A DNA stretch of 64,000 nt, taken from contig NZ_CP011533.1 of the NCBI RefSeq assembly GCF_001704275.1, forward strand, positions 4,216,001 to 4,280,000, read 5' to 3'. The position numbers and the translations under genes were made by a program. The stretch's first letter is position 1, and every line of letters starts with the position of its first letter. Below, piece by piece: positions 32,565-41,175 of this stretch. This DNA comes from Streptomyces noursei ATCC 11455 (lineage in GTDB: Bacteria; Actinomycetota; Actinomycetes; Streptomycetales; Streptomycetaceae). The notes below the pieces were generated by a model. It did no database searches and had not been told where the DNA came from. It saw nothing but the letters and a program-made list of their open reading frames with translations.

Positions 32565-32636
32565 GTCCTGCGGTGCTGCATGGCGGTGCCACCGCAGGAC
32601 GAAGGGCCCGCCCCCTCGATCAGGGGGCGGGCCCTT
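32565..32636. terminator. Tandem hairpin terminators between convergent pstB and pit
   Basis: First hairpin: GTCCTGCGGTG (32565-32575) with CACCGCAGGAC (32590-32600). Second: perfect 15-bp arms AAGGGCCCGCCCCCT (32602-32616) and AGGGGGCGGGCCCTT (32622-32636) with a 5-nt loop, followed by T. They serve the gene ends on both strands. Confidence 0.85.
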
Positions 32637-32667
32637 TCGCCGTCCTACGGGTGTCGGCTCCCGGCCG

Positions 32668-33666
32668 TCAGCCGAACGCCAGCTTGATCAGCCAGAACGC
32701 CAGACCGGCGACCAGCGCCGCGGCCGGCATGGTGATGAACCAGCCCATCACGATGTTCTTGGCCACGCCCCAGCGCACCGCGCGCGGGCGCTTGGTCGAG
32801 CCCACGCCCATGATCGAGGCGGTGATCACGTGCGTGGTGGAGATCGGCGCGTGGAACATGAAGGACGCCACGTACATCACCGAGGCGGACGTGGTCTCCG
32901 CGGCGAAGCCCTGCGGCGGGTCCAGCTCGATGATCCGCCGGCCCAGCGTCCGCATGATGCGCCAACCGCCCGCGTAGGTACCGAGCGACATGGTGATCGC
33001 GCAGGCCAGCTTGACCCACAGCGGAATGGCGTCGTCGGCCTTCTCGACATCGGCGATGACCAGGGCCATCACCACGATGCCCATGGTCTTCTGGGCGTCC
33101 TGCAGGCCGTGCCCGAGTGCCATGCCCGCGGCCGAGACGGTCTGCGCTATGCGGAAGCCGCGCTTGGCCTTGTGCGGGTTGGCCTTCCGGAACAGCCACA
33201 GGATCACGACCATCACGAGGTAGCCGAGCACCAGCCCGATCACCGGCGAGATGAACATCGGCAGGACGACCTTCTCGACCACGCCGGACCAGATCACCTG
33301 CGTCCCGCCGGCCAGCGCCGCCCCGACCATGCCGCCGAACAGCGCGTGCGAGGAGGACGACGGCAGGCCGAAGTACCAGGTGACGAGGTTCCAGACCACC
33401 GCGCCGAGCAGCGCGGCGAAGAGGATGCCCATCCCCTTGTCGCCGTGCGGGGTCGCGATCAGCCCCTCGCTGACCGTCTTGGCGACGCCGCTGCCCAGGA
33501 AGGCACCGGCGAGGTTCATCACGGCCGCCATCGCCAGCGCGGCGCGCGGGGTCAGGGCCCGCGTCGAGACCGAGGTCGCGATCGCGTTCGCCGAGTCGTG
33601 GAAGCCGTTGGTATAGGTGAAACCGAGTGCGACCGCAATGGTCACGACGAGTGCGAAGGTGTCCAT
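32668..33666 (-). CDS. pit: Inorganic phosphate transporter, PiT family
   Basis: A 332-residue transporter of about ten membrane segments with the PiT signature GFTYTNGFHDSANAIATSVS near the N-terminus and its repeat-half counterpart around FMFHAPISTTHVITASIMGVG. It is a low-affinity metal-phosphate:H+ symporter. It is transcribed after a DUF47 gene (10 nt apart), the standard partner. Position next to pst and csoR matches my recollection of the pitH2 locus of S. coelicolor. Confidence 0.92.
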   Translation of the reverse strand: MDTFALVVTIAVALGFTYTNGFHDSANAIATSVSTRALTPRAALAMAAVMNLAGAFLGSGVAKTVSEGLIATPHGDKGMGILFAALLGAVVWNLVTWYFGLPSSSSHALFGGMVGAALAGGTQVIWSGVVEKVVLPMFISPVIGLVLGYLVMVVILWLFRKANPHKAKRGFRIAQTVSAAGMALGHGLQDAQKTMGIVVMALVIADVEKADDAIPLWVKLACAITMSLGTYAGGWRIMRTLGRRIIELDPPQGFAAETTSASVMYVASFMFHAPISTTHVITASIMGVGSTKRPRAVRWGVAKNIVMGWFITMPAAALVAGLAFWLIKLAFG

Positions 33667-33676
33667 GGCTGAGGGC

Positions 33677-34297
33677 TCAGGACTCCTTGACCGCGATGGT
33701 CTCGACGGTGTTGGCGACGTGCTCGAAGGCGTCCGCCGCCTCCTCCAGGATGTCCACGATCTGCTTGAGCTTGAGCACCTCGATGGCGTCGTACTTGCCG
33801 TTGAAGAGGTGCGCGAGCAGCTTGCGGTGGATCTGGTCGGCCTGGTTCTCCAGGCGGTTGACCTCGATCCAGTACTCGGTGAGGTTCGACATCGTGCGGA
33901 GGTTCGGCATGGCCTCGGCGGTCAGTTCGGCCGCCCGCGCCAGCACCTCGATCTGCTGCTCGATGCCCTTGGGGAGCTCCTCGATCTTGTAGAGGACGAC
34001 CAGGTCGACGGCCTCCTCCATGAAGTCCATGATGTCGTCGAGCGACGAGGCGAGGGCGTAGATGTCCTCGCGGTCGAACGGCGTGATGAACGAGGAGTTC
34101 AGCTGGTGGAAGATCGCGTGCGTCGCGTCGTCCCCCGCGTGCTCCGCCGCCCGCATCCGTTCGGCGATCTCGGCCCGTGCGGAGGCGTCCGCCCCGAGCA
34201 GTTCCATCAGGAGCTTGGAGCCGGTGACGATGTTGTCGGCGGACGCCGCGAACATGTCATAGAAGCTCGTCTCCCTGGGGGTCAGACGAAAGCGCAC
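33677..34297 (-). CDS. DUF47 phosphate-transport accessory protein (PhoU-like fold)
   Basis: A 206-residue all-helical protein starting MRFRLTPRETSFYDMFAASA with the family's conserved acidic motifs EHAGDDATHAIFHQLNSSFI, FDREDIYALASSLDDIMDFM and EEAADAFEHVANTVE, which bind metal ions in PhoU-type folds. DUF47 proteins accompany Pit transporters and modulate them. It is the first gene of the DUF47-pit operon, and its promoter lies in the 190-bp gap shared with the divergent csoR gene. Confidence 0.9.
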   Translation of the reverse strand: MRFRLTPRETSFYDMFAASADNIVTGSKLLMELLGADASARAEIAERMRAAEHAGDDATHAIFHQLNSSFITPFDREDIYALASSLDDIMDFMEEAVDLVVLYKIEELPKGIEQQIEVLARAAELTAEAMPNLRTMSNLTEYWIEVNRLENQADQIHRKLLAHLFNGKYDAIEVLKLKQIVDILEEAADAFEHVANTVETIAVKES

Positions 34298-34442
34298 GTG
34301 TAATCCTCGGGGTACAGCGGATTCGGTCGAGTTGATGCTAGGCGCATCATCCAGCCACAGCTAACCGGCATTCCTTCAGTGTCGCCCATCGGGCAGCATG
34401 CTCTGCACGGGGTACCGCGGGTGCCCGCAAACTTCGGTACGA

Positions 34443-34461
34443 TATACCCGCCGGGGGTATA
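34443..34461 (+). promoter_or_regulatory. CsoR operator
   Basis: Inverted repeat TATACCC-GCCGG-GGGTATA (34443-34461), the classic actinobacterial CsoR box with a G/C-rich centre. It lies 31 nt before the csoR start, so csoR should repress itself until copper binds. Confidence 0.88.
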
Positions 34462-34491
34462 CGGATCGCCTCAATACCACGGGAGATGGCC

Positions 34492-34908
34492 ATGACGACC
34501 ACGGACGCGGGCACCAGCGGCGGCACCGCAGCCGCCGCGGCCTGCCACGGCCCCCAGTCGGAATCCGACCCCCGCCTCGGAGCCGGATCTGTGACCGATA
34601 CCGCTGCGGAGAGTCCGGCACCCGGCGGCCACGGCTACGCCAAGCAAAAGGACGCGCACATCAAGCGACTGCGCCGCATCGAGGGCCAGATCCGCGGCCT
34701 CCAGCGCATGCTCGAAGAAGACGTCTACTGCATCGACATACTCACCCAGGTCTCGGCGAGCACGAAGGGCCTGCAGTCCTTCGGCCTGCAACTGCTGGAG
34801 GAGCACCTGCGGCACTGCGTCGCCGACGCGGCCGCCAAGGGCCCGGACGCCATCGACGCCAAGGTCCAGGAGGCGACCAAGGCCATCGAGCGGATGCTGC
34901 GGAGCTGA
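34492..34908 (+). CDS. csoR: Copper-sensing repressor CsoR
   Basis: A 138-residue all-helical regulator with a disordered 45-residue N-terminus and the DUF156 core KRLRRIEGQIRGLQRM. The Cu(I) ligand triad is complete: Cys80 (EDVYC), His105 and Cys109 (EEHLRHC), in the W-X-Y-Z pattern of copper rather than nickel sensors. Copper binding releases DNA. ATG at 34492 (MTTTDAG) is preferred over 34486 because GGGAG lies 6 nt upstream and S. lividans CsoR begins alike. The operator upstream indicates autoregulation. Confidence 0.92.
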   Translation: MTTTDAGTSGGTAAAAACHGPQSESDPRLGAGSVTDTAAESPAPGGHGYAKQKDAHIKRLRRIEGQIRGLQRMLEEDVYCIDILTQVSASTKGLQSFGLQLLEEHLRHCVADAAAKGPDAIDAKVQEATKAIERMLRS

Positions 34909-34942
34909 CCGCGGAGCCGGTCGAGACCGTCCGCCGGGCGCG

Positions 34943-35137
34943 TCAGGGCGTGTCCGGCGCCTCCCGGTCGGCCCCGTCCCCCCGCGGGGGTCCGGCCACG
35001 TGCAGCAGTTCGTCGATCCGGTCGGTACTGAGCCGGTCCTCGCTCGCGGCCGCCGCCGCGATCATCAACTCACCGGTGAGGTCGATCTCGGCGAGGGCCA
35101 CCTGGTCCTGAACGGTCGGATGGCGATGGGCGGGCAC
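34943..35137 (-). CDS. Small conserved hypothetical protein
   Basis: A 64-residue soluble protein starting PAHRHPTVQDQVALAEIDLTG with the helix ELMIAAAAASEDRLSTDRID and a charged tail. Such proteins recur in streptomycetes as hypothetical. The GTG at 35137 is chosen because GGGAGGAGG lies 8 nt upstream; a GTG three codons earlier overlaps that site. It is convergent with csoR. I see no catalytic motif; an antitoxin-like or regulatory role cannot be argued from sequence. Confidence 0.6.
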   Translation of the reverse strand: MPAHRHPTVQDQVALAEIDLTGELMIAAAAASEDRLSTDRIDELLHVAGPPRGDGADREAPDTP

Positions 35138-35263
35138 GTCCGACACCTCCTCCCTTCGAGCGCCTTCCCACGCCGCGGTGGTTACCGCCAGCGTAGGGAG
35201 GGCCGCCCGCCCCGCACATGGCACGGAAGGACCATTTCCGGTCCGCGAGTCCACCGGGGCGCC

Positions 35264-36124
35264 CTACGAGGACGCCGAGGCGATCTTCCCGGTGTAGATG
35301 TCGCGCCGGTCCGGCAGCCGCACCACGACCTTGGTGCCGAACCCGTACAACTCGGTCGTGGAGACCACCGGCGCCCCCTGCGGCACACCGTTGGCGAAGC
35401 GGAACCGCTGGCGGAGCTTGCGCAGCCGCCCGGCGGTGTCCACATACGCGTCGAACGGCACCACGACGGTGGTGAACCCTTTTTCCGCCGCCACCAGCGC
35501 GGGCCTGCTGCGCGCCGACGCCACCCCGGCGGCCACGGCCAGGTCGGTCGTGCCGCGGTAGTGCCGCACCAGCACACCGCCCAGCCGCTCCTCCCCCTGG
35601 TACGCCACCTCCCGCGCGCCGCGCAGCAGTTCGGCGGCGGCCAGCGGATCGGTCGCGCCACCGGTGACCAGATTCCCGTCGGACAGCGTCGCGGTGTCCA
35701 CCCGCACCCACTTGTCGGCCGGCACCCCCGCCCCGCGGTTCTTCATGAACAGCGCGCCCGGCGCCAGGATCTCGGTGATCGGCTGGTGACCGCCGCTGGG
35801 CTTGCCCTTCAGATCCGGCAGCACCATCCGCAACTGCCCGCTGGCGGCCGCGAAGTCGTAGCCGCCGGCGCCCCGGATCGCCACCCGCGTCCCACCGCTG
35901 ACCGTCTCCATCGCCGTCCGCAGCTTGGCGGTCCCCGCCCGGACCAGCGCCTCGGCGCTGCGCCGCAGCTGCACCGCGGCCGCCACCCGCCCCGGCACCA
36001 CCTGGTCGTCGGCCGCGGCCCCGTCCGGTGAACAGCCCGCCGTCGCCAGCAGCCCCGCCATCAGCCCCGTCCCGCACGCCACGGCCGCGGCGACCGTCCC
36101 GCCTCGTCTGTCCTGCACCACCAT
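35264..36124 (-). CDS. Lipoprotein, LppX/LprG-like or LolA-like fold suspected
   Basis: A 286-residue protein with a signal sequence and lipobox ATAGC near residue 29. The body is beta-rich (AKLRTAMETVSGGTRVAIRG, then RMVLPDLKGKP, TTVVVPFDAYVDTAGRLRKL, VVRLPDRRDIYTG) and resembles mycobacterial LppX/LprAFG-type lipid-binding lipoproteins in length and layout. It should sit on the outer face of the membrane. No operon partner is evident. Assignment to the LppX/LolA class is a structural guess. Confidence 0.65.
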   Translation of the reverse strand: MVVQDRRGGTVAAAVACGTGLMAGLLATAGCSPDGAAADDQVVPGRVAAAVQLRRSAEALVRAGTAKLRTAMETVSGGTRVAIRGAGGYDFAAASGQLRMVLPDLKGKPSGGHQPITEILAPGALFMKNRGAGVPADKWVRVDTATLSDGNLVTGGATDPLAAAELLRGAREVAYQGEERLGGVLVRHYRGTTDLAVAAGVASARSRPALVAAEKGFTTVVVPFDAYVDTAGRLRKLRQRFRFANGVPQGAPVVSTTELYGFGTKVVVRLPDRRDIYTGKIASASS

Positions 36125-36294
36125 GCGTACGAGCCCCCTCGGCCGCTGTGTTCGGGACCGCCTGGGCCGGCCGGTCCGCTCGGGACGGTCGGACGTCCCG
36201 CCCCCGCTCCTCCGACGGTGCGTCGACCGATCCGTTCAACGACCGTTACGGGGGCTCGTCACGCAACGGGCCGTGCGGCGCGTAGCGTGGGCGG

Positions 36295-36480
36295 GTGCCC
36301 GAACAAGCCCCCCACCGCACGTTCACCACCGAGCGCGGCTCGTTCTGCCTGGCCCGCTGCGCGTGCGGCTGGACCGGGATGGCCCGCCGCGCCCGCTCCC
36401 AGGCACGCACCGACGCCGAGCGCCACCAGGCGGACGTGCACAGCGGCCCTGACGCCGCCCCGGAGCGCCCCGTGGAATGA
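36295..36480 (+). CDS. Small Cys-containing hypothetical protein
   Basis: A 61-residue protein with a central CLARCACGWTG cluster (three Cys, possibly metal-binding) flanked by basic helices. GTG at 36295 lies 6 nt after TAGCGT (36283-36288) with no Shine-Dalgarno, a typical leaderless layout in this window. Similar short proteins are annotated in other Streptomyces as hypothetical. Two Cys spaced CxC plus one upstream would need another ligand to bind zinc. Confidence 0.6.
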   Translation: MPEQAPHRTFTTERGSFCLARCACGWTGMARRARSQARTDAERHQADVHSGPDAAPERPVE

Positions 36481-36712
36481 CCCGGTCCGTTCCGGGAACC
36501 CACCACCCCCCGCGCCGCATCTGGGTAGTGAGGGACACAACGGCACCACGCGGCAACGGACTTCACTCGGGTACCGGACGGCACGGCACGACGGGGGCGT
36601 GCCCGGCCCACCCCGCCCGGTGCGGTGTCCCGGCACAGCGCCCCGCGCCCACCGGCCGGACGACCGGCGGGCCGGGGCCGGACCGTACGACAACCAAGGG
36701 GGATTCATCCCA

Positions 36713-38299
36713 GTGAAGCGGCGCACACTCCTGACGGCCGGCGGCGGAATCGCGGCCACCTCCCTCGCCTGGGCCACCGGCTGCGGCTCGGGCGGGCGCC
36801 CCGCCGCGGCGGCCTCCTCCACCGGCACCACCACAGGAGCCATGAGCACCGCGGCCACCGCCAAGAGCCCCGCCACCCAGGCCGCCTGGAGCGCGCTCGG
36901 CAAGGGCCTGGACGGCGACCTGATACGCACGACCGACGCTGCCTACGCCTCCGCCCGCCGCCTGTACAACACCCGCTTCGACAACCTGAAGCCGTCCGCC
37001 ATCGCCTACGTCGAGCACCCCGGCGACATCGCCGAGTGCCTGGCCTTCGCCCGGCGTTACAACGCCCCCGTCGCCATCCGCAGCGGCGGCCACTCCTACG
37101 CCGGCTTCTCCAGCGGCGACGGCAAGCTCGTCATCGACGTCTCGGCGCTGAACAAGGTCGGCGCGCCGTCCGGCGGGACCACCCGGATCGGCGCCGGCGC
37201 CAAGCTCATCGACGTCTACGAGGGACTCGCCCCGCACGGCGTCACGGTCCCCGGCGGCTCCTGCCCCACCGTCGGCATATCCGGGCTGACGCTCGGCGGC
37301 GGCCACGGCGTGGTCTCCCGCGCGTACGGCCTGACCTGCGACAGCCTGGTCGGCGCGACCGTCGTCACGGCCGACGGCAAGACCGTCGACTGCGACCAGG
37401 ACCACCACCCCGACCTCTTCTGGGCGCTGCGCGGCGCCGGCAACGGCAACTTCGGCGTGGTCACCGAGCTCCGCTTCCGCACCCACCCGGCGCCCCGCGC
37501 GGTGATGGCGTACATGACCTGGCCGTGGGCGAAGGCCGCGGCGGTGCTGGGCTCCTGGCAGAAGTGGGGCCCGGACCAGGCCGACGAGATATGGTCCGCC
37601 GCCCACTTCGACGCCCGCCCCGGCGGCACCCCGGCCGTCTCCGTCGCGGCCTTCTCCCTCGGCGGCTACCGCGACCTGCAGAACGCCGTGGACAAGCTCG
37701 CCGACCAGCCCGGCGGCCCCGGCCCCGCCACCCGCGTCAGCCTCACCCCGATCGGCTACCTGGACGCGATGGAGGCGTACGCGGGCTGCTCCTCCAAGTC
37801 CACCGCGCAGTGCCACATGCCGGGCACGCTCCCCGGCCACACCGGGGACGGAAAGCTGGGCCGGGAGACCTACGCCGCCCGCTCGCACTTCTTCGACCGC
37901 TCGCTGTCCGCGGCGGGCATCCAGACCCTGCTGGCGCAGATCGAGAGCGGCGGCCGCAAGGGCGTCACCGGCAACGTCGCGCTGACCGCGCTGGGCGGCG
38001 CGATCAACCGCGTGGGCACCGGCGACACCGCCTTCGTCCACCGCCGGTCCCGCTTCCTCGCCCAGTACCTGGCGTCCTGGCCGGCCGGCGGCTCCGGCGC
38101 CACCCGCACCGCCTGGCTGGACGCCTTCCACGGCGCGATGCGCCGCCACTCCTCGGGCGCGGCGTACCAGAACTACACCGACCCCGGCCTGTCCGACTGG
38201 AAGTCGGCCTACTACGGCGCGGGCGCCGCCCGCCTCGACAAGGTCAAGCAGACCTACGACCCGCAGCGGCTGTTCAGCACCTTCGCCCAGGCCCTCTGA
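36713..38299 (+). CDS. Berberine-bridge-enzyme-type FAD oxidoreductase, Tat-exported lipoprotein
   Basis: A 528-residue secreted flavoprotein. The N-terminus has a twin-Arg signal (MKRRTLLTAGGG) and a possible lipobox ATGC. The FAD_binding_4 domain holds PVAIRSGGHSYAGFSSGDGK (flavin-linking His) and SCPTVGISGLTLGGGHG, whose Cys corresponds to the second covalent flavin attachment in BBE-like oxidases, so bicovalent FAD is expected. The BBE C-terminal segment ends QNYTDPGLSDWKSAYYG plus YDPQRLFSTF. Such enzymes oxidise sugars, alcohols or alkaloid-like substrates with O2. GTG at 36713 follows AAGGGGGA. A strong hairpin follows. Confidence 0.87.
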   Translation: MKRRTLLTAGGGIAATSLAWATGCGSGGRPAAAASSTGTTTGAMSTAATAKSPATQAAWSALGKGLDGDLIRTTDAAYASARRLYNTRFDNLKPSAIAYVEHPGDIAECLAFARRYNAPVAIRSGGHSYAGFSSGDGKLVIDVSALNKVGAPSGGTTRIGAGAKLIDVYEGLAPHGVTVPGGSCPTVGISGLTLGGGHGVVSRAYGLTCDSLVGATVVTADGKTVDCDQDHHPDLFWALRGAGNGNFGVVTELRFRTHPAPRAVMAYMTWPWAKAAAVLGSWQKWGPDQADEIWSAAHFDARPGGTPAVSVAAFSLGGYRDLQNAVDKLADQPGGPGPATRVSLTPIGYLDAMEAYAGCSSKSTAQCHMPGTLPGHTGDGKLGRETYAARSHFFDRSLSAAGIQTLLAQIESGGRKGVTGNVALTALGGAINRVGTGDTAFVHRRSRFLAQYLASWPAGGSGATRTAWLDAFHGAMRRHSSGAAYQNYTDPGLSDWKSAYYGAGAARLDKVKQTYDPQRLFSTFAQAL

Positions 38300-38326
38300 C
38301 GCTCCCCCGACCCGCGCCCGGAACGC

Positions 38327-38363
38327 CGAGGGCCCGGCCCCTTCCCCAGGGGCCGGGCCCTCG
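38327..38363. terminator. Hairpin terminator between FAD oxidoreductase and PAP2 genes
   Basis: Perfect 15-bp arms CGAGGGCCCGGCCCC (38327-38341) and GGGGCCGGGCCCTCG (38349-38363), 7-nt loop, between convergent genes. Confidence 0.85.
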
Positions 38364-38420
38364 CCCTGCGCGTCCGGCGCGCCGTCGCACCGTCCTGCCG
38401 TCGTGCCGCGGCGGACGGCC

Positions 38421-39146
38421 TCAGGCCGCCAGGTCCTTGTCCCGCTCGTGGTGGCGCAGCGCCGGCTCGGCGGCCATCATCGGGCCGGGCTCGGCGTCGC
38501 GGCCGTCCGCCGCCCGCTCCGTCGACCGGCCCCCGGCCCGGACCAGCCAGGCCAGCGGCGACCGCTCGATCGCCGTCGTCAGCGGCACCAGCAGCGCCTG
38601 CGCGAGCGGCGCCAGCAGCAGCGCGACGGCCGTGCCGAGGGCGAACCCGCCAATCACGTCCGTCGGGTAGTGCACGCCCATGTAGACCCGACAGAAGCCC
38701 TCCAGCAGCGCCAGCCCGATCCCGATCAGGCCGAACCGGCGGTGCGCGATGAACAGGCCGACGCCGACGGCCATGGTGAGCGTGGCGTGGTCGCTGACGA
38801 ACGAGAAGTCGCTCTTGCCGGGGATCAGCACCGCGAGCCCGGCGTGGTCCTTGAACGGCCGGGGGCGCTCGACGAACCCGCGGATCGGGATGTTGGCCAG
38901 CAGCGCCAACCCGGCGGCCAGCGGCGCCCAGACCAGTCCGGCGATCGCGGCCGGCCCTCGCTCGGGCCGACGGCGGGCGACCCACCAGGCGATCAGACAC
39001 AGCACTCCGAGGGCGGCGATGATGCCGTACTCACCGATGAACTCCATCGCGCGGTTCACCCACTGCGGGGCGTCCTTCGCGAGGCCGTTGATGCCGTCGA
39101 GCACGTCGACATCGGGGTTCGGCCCCTCGAATGCGAGTCCAGCCAT
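38421..39146 (-). CDS. PAP2-family membrane phosphatase
   Basis: A 241-residue membrane protein with five to six spans and the three PAP2 motifs: FVERPRPFK (K-x6-RP region), FVSDHATLTMAVGVG in place of the usual PSGH, and CRVYMGVHYPTDVIGG for SRx5HxxxD. His residues needed for catalysis are present in motifs 2 and 3. Substrates are typically undecaprenyl pyrophosphate, phosphatidic acid or phosphatidylglycerol phosphate. The SDH and CR variants are seen in actinobacterial members. Confidence 0.87.
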   Translation of the reverse strand: MAGLAFEGPNPDVDVLDGINGLAKDAPQWVNRAMEFIGEYGIIAALGVLCLIAWWVARRRPERGPAAIAGLVWAPLAAGLALLANIPIRGFVERPRPFKDHAGLAVLIPGKSDFSFVSDHATLTMAVGVGLFIAHRRFGLIGIGLALLEGFCRVYMGVHYPTDVIGGFALGTAVALLLAPLAQALLVPLTTAIERSPLAWLVRAGGRSTERAADGRDAEPGPMMAAEPALRHHERDKDLAA

Positions 39147-39366
39147 CTGCCGTGGCCCCTTATCTTCCGCGCGCCCTGCGAGCGCCGCCCAGTGCTACCA
39201 ACCCCCGTTGCCGATCTGTGTGGCCGTCGAGCCCGTGCTGCCGCGGGCGCTGCTGTGTCCCCACGCCAAGGAAACGCGCGGCCCACCCCCGTCGTTCCAC
39301 TCTCCACGGGATGATCACCAGGACGTTATCGAAGCTTGACACGTCGCCGCAGCTCAGGACTTATGT

Positions 39367-40389
39367 TCACCCGGCGTTCCCGGTGGGGAGCGCTTTCGCG
39401 CCATCCGACGTCACGCGGGTGGCGCCGATGTAGTCCGGTGTGTCGATCTTGTCGAACCGGATCACCGCGCCGGTGTAGGGCGCGTTGATCATGTATCCAC
39501 CGCCGACATAGAGGCCCACGTGGTGGATGGACCGCGGGTCGTTCAGGTCGTAGGCGAAGAACACCAGGTCGCCGGGGAGCAGCTCGTTCCGTTTCGGGTG
39601 CGCACCGGCGTTCCACTGGTCGTTGGCCACCCGCGGCAGCTCGATGCCCACCGACTCGTACGCGGCCTTGGTCAGGCCGGAGCAGTCGAACCGCCCGCCC
39701 TGGTCCGCCGTTCCGTTGCCGCCCCACAGATAGGGCGTGCCGAGCTTCCCCTGCGCGAAGTAGATGGCCGCCGCGGCCTGCCGGGACGGCGCCACCGGGC
39801 CGACCGGCGCCTCGAAGCTCTTGGCCAGCGTCGTGATGGTCTTCACGTAGTTCTGCGTCTCCTGGTAGGGCGGGACGCCGTTGTACTGGATGACCCGGTA
39901 CGCGCCCGCGTTGTACGCCGCGAGCATGTTCGCGGTGGCGTTGCCCGCCGCGTCCTTCACATAACTGGCCAGTTCACAGTCGTACGAGGCGGCCGACGGA
40001 ATGGCGTCCTCCGGATCCCAGATGTCCTTCTTGCCGTCGCCGTTGCCGTCGATGCCGTGGGTGGCCCACGTCCCCGGGATGAACTGCGCTATGCCGCGCG
40101 CGTCCGCGGGGCTCTGCGCATGCGCGTTCCAGCCGCTCTCCTGATAGAGCTGGGCCGCCAGCAGCGCCGGGTTGATGGCCGGGCAGAGCGTCCCCCACTT
40201 CTGGACCAGCGACTGGTACGCGGCCGGCACCGCCCCCTTGGCCAGCCCGACCGCCCGGCCGGCGGCGCCCGCCAGTCCGGCCGCCGCCCCGTACGTCCCG
40301 ATCACGAGCAGCCCGACCAGGAGGAGCAACAGCCCCACCCCGAGCCCGCCGGTCGTCCAGAATTTCCGCACCCCACAACCCTCCCCCAT
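39367..40389 (-). CDS. Bifunctional lytic transglycosylase - NlpC/P60 peptidoglycan hydrolase
   Basis: A 340-residue protein with an N-terminal membrane anchor (about 14-35), a lytic transglycosylase domain (catalytic Glu in YQESGWNAHAQSPADARGIA, then QFIPGTW and MLAAYNAG) and a C-terminal NlpC/P60 domain (catalytic Cys in RFDCSGLT, His in IHHVGLYVGG). Proteins of this design open peptidoglycan for conjugative or secretion machines as well as acting in growth. It is divergent from the type IV secretion-like genes that begin 465 bp away, so a role as their wall hydrolase is plausible. Confidence 0.85.
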   Translation of the reverse strand: MGEGCGVRKFWTTGGLGVGLLLLLVGLLVIGTYGAAAGLAGAAGRAVGLAKGAVPAAYQSLVQKWGTLCPAINPALLAAQLYQESGWNAHAQSPADARGIAQFIPGTWATHGIDGNGDGKKDIWDPEDAIPSAASYDCELASYVKDAAGNATANMLAAYNAGAYRVIQYNGVPPYQETQNYVKTITTLAKSFEAPVGPVAPSRQAAAAIYFAQGKLGTPYLWGGNGTADQGGRFDCSGLTKAAYESVGIELPRVANDQWNAGAHPKRNELLPGDLVFFAYDLNDPRSIHHVGLYVGGGYMINAPYTGAVIRFDKIDTPDYIGATRVTSDGAKALPTGNAG

Positions 40390-40664
40390 TCAGGCCCGGT
40401 TCACAGCCCTTTCGTCGGCCACCGCGCGCCCTGCCGCCGCACCGAGGCGCACGGAGCAGCGCACGGGGCGCTTCGAACGGTGTGCGATTCCCGTCACATC
40501 CGCCGCCCCCACGCTCCGGCGCGGCCGACCCTCCGGCGCGTCAGGCCACCGTCCCGCACCGCGCCTTGGCGACACCGCCCCTCAAGTACACACCGCCCAG
40601 GGGCCGTCCCCCGCCCCGCCCCTCGCCCCGTTCCCGCCCCACCCCGACAGTCATTGCTCAGCGT

Positions 40665-40678
40665 TATCACCCGTGATA
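40665..40678. promoter_or_regulatory. Palindrome TATCACCCGTGATA, candidate operator
   Basis: Perfect 6+2+6 palindrome in the 465-bp divergent region, within an AT-richer patch. A GntR- or Crp-like site by appearance only. Confidence 0.4.
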
Positions 40679-40811
40679 CACACGGTGAGACAAGGAGGGG
40701 GCGACGGGCGACGGACGGGGCCGCACACACCACACCCCCACCGGATCCGTCAAAGAAAGCCGCCAAGTCGACATCTGATGGCGTCTTTGTCGGCGAAGAT
40801 AGAGACTGAGT

Positions 40812-40848
40812 CCGTGCCGCACGGCACGGCCCGGCAACTACCCATAAT
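40812..40848 (+). promoter_or_regulatory. Promoter and palindrome of the secretion-like gene set
   Basis: Perfect palindrome CCGTGCCGCACGGCACGG (40812-40829) lies over the expected -35 region of a -10 box CATAAT (40843-40848). The GTG start at 40855 is 6 nt after the -10, so the transcript is probably leaderless and controlled at the palindrome. Confidence 0.6.
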
Positions 40849-40854
40849 GGGGCG

Positions 40855-41175
40855 GTGAGTTCTCACATGTTCATTGCGGCCGAAAAAGGCGACATCACCA
40901 CCATCATCGGCGGCATCGCCCCGGACTGGGGGCCGTTCGGCACCCTGGGCAACGAGGCCCGTGTGATGGTGCAGGTCATCATGGCGGTGGCGATCCTGAT
41001 CTGCCTCGGCATCGCCATCTGGGGCGCCGCCAAGCAGCGCATCGGTGCCACCGCGCTCCGCGACACCTTCAGCGCCGAGCAGGGCAAGGGCCTGATCGTG
41101 GCCGGCCTCACCGGCGTCTTCATCATCGGCTCGCTGGGCACGCTGTTCACCATCGTCTACGGCATGGCCGTCTAG
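40855..41175 (+). CDS. Small two-span membrane protein at the head of a type IV secretion-like gene set
   Basis: A 106-residue protein with a short soluble N-terminus (FIAAEKGDITTIIGGIAPDW), two membrane segments (VMVQVIMAVAILICLGIAIW and LIVAGLTGVFIIGSLGTLFT) and a basic loop between them. Size and topology match VirB2/TrbC-like pilin subunits or the small membrane proteins that open actinobacterial conjugation operons. No sequence motif proves pilin function. It is separated from the next gene by 557 bp but shares its orientation. Confidence 0.7.
   Translation: MSSHMFIAAEKGDITTIIGGIAPDWGPFGTLGNEARVMVQVIMAVAILICLGIAIWGAAKQRIGATALRDTFSAEQGKGLIVAGLTGVFIIGSLGTLFTIVYGMAV

Larger units (their letters stand above)
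40390..40854. other. Divergent regulatory region upstream of the secretion-like genes
   Basis: No gene is supported. It contains two palindromes described separately (40665-40678 and 40812-40829) and an AAGGAGG at 40693 with no matching start codon. It is C-rich on the plus strand in its middle part. Confidence 0.5.

Noticed and set aside
30169..32592. Minus-strand open frame of 807 codons opposite pstC, pstA and pstB
   Set aside because: Antisense to three certain genes, low-complexity product, no ribosome-binding site.
39367..39395. GTTCACCCGGCGTTCCCGG resembling a PHO box
   Set aside because: It is the coding sequence for the C-terminus of the wall hydrolase and is not upstream of any gene.
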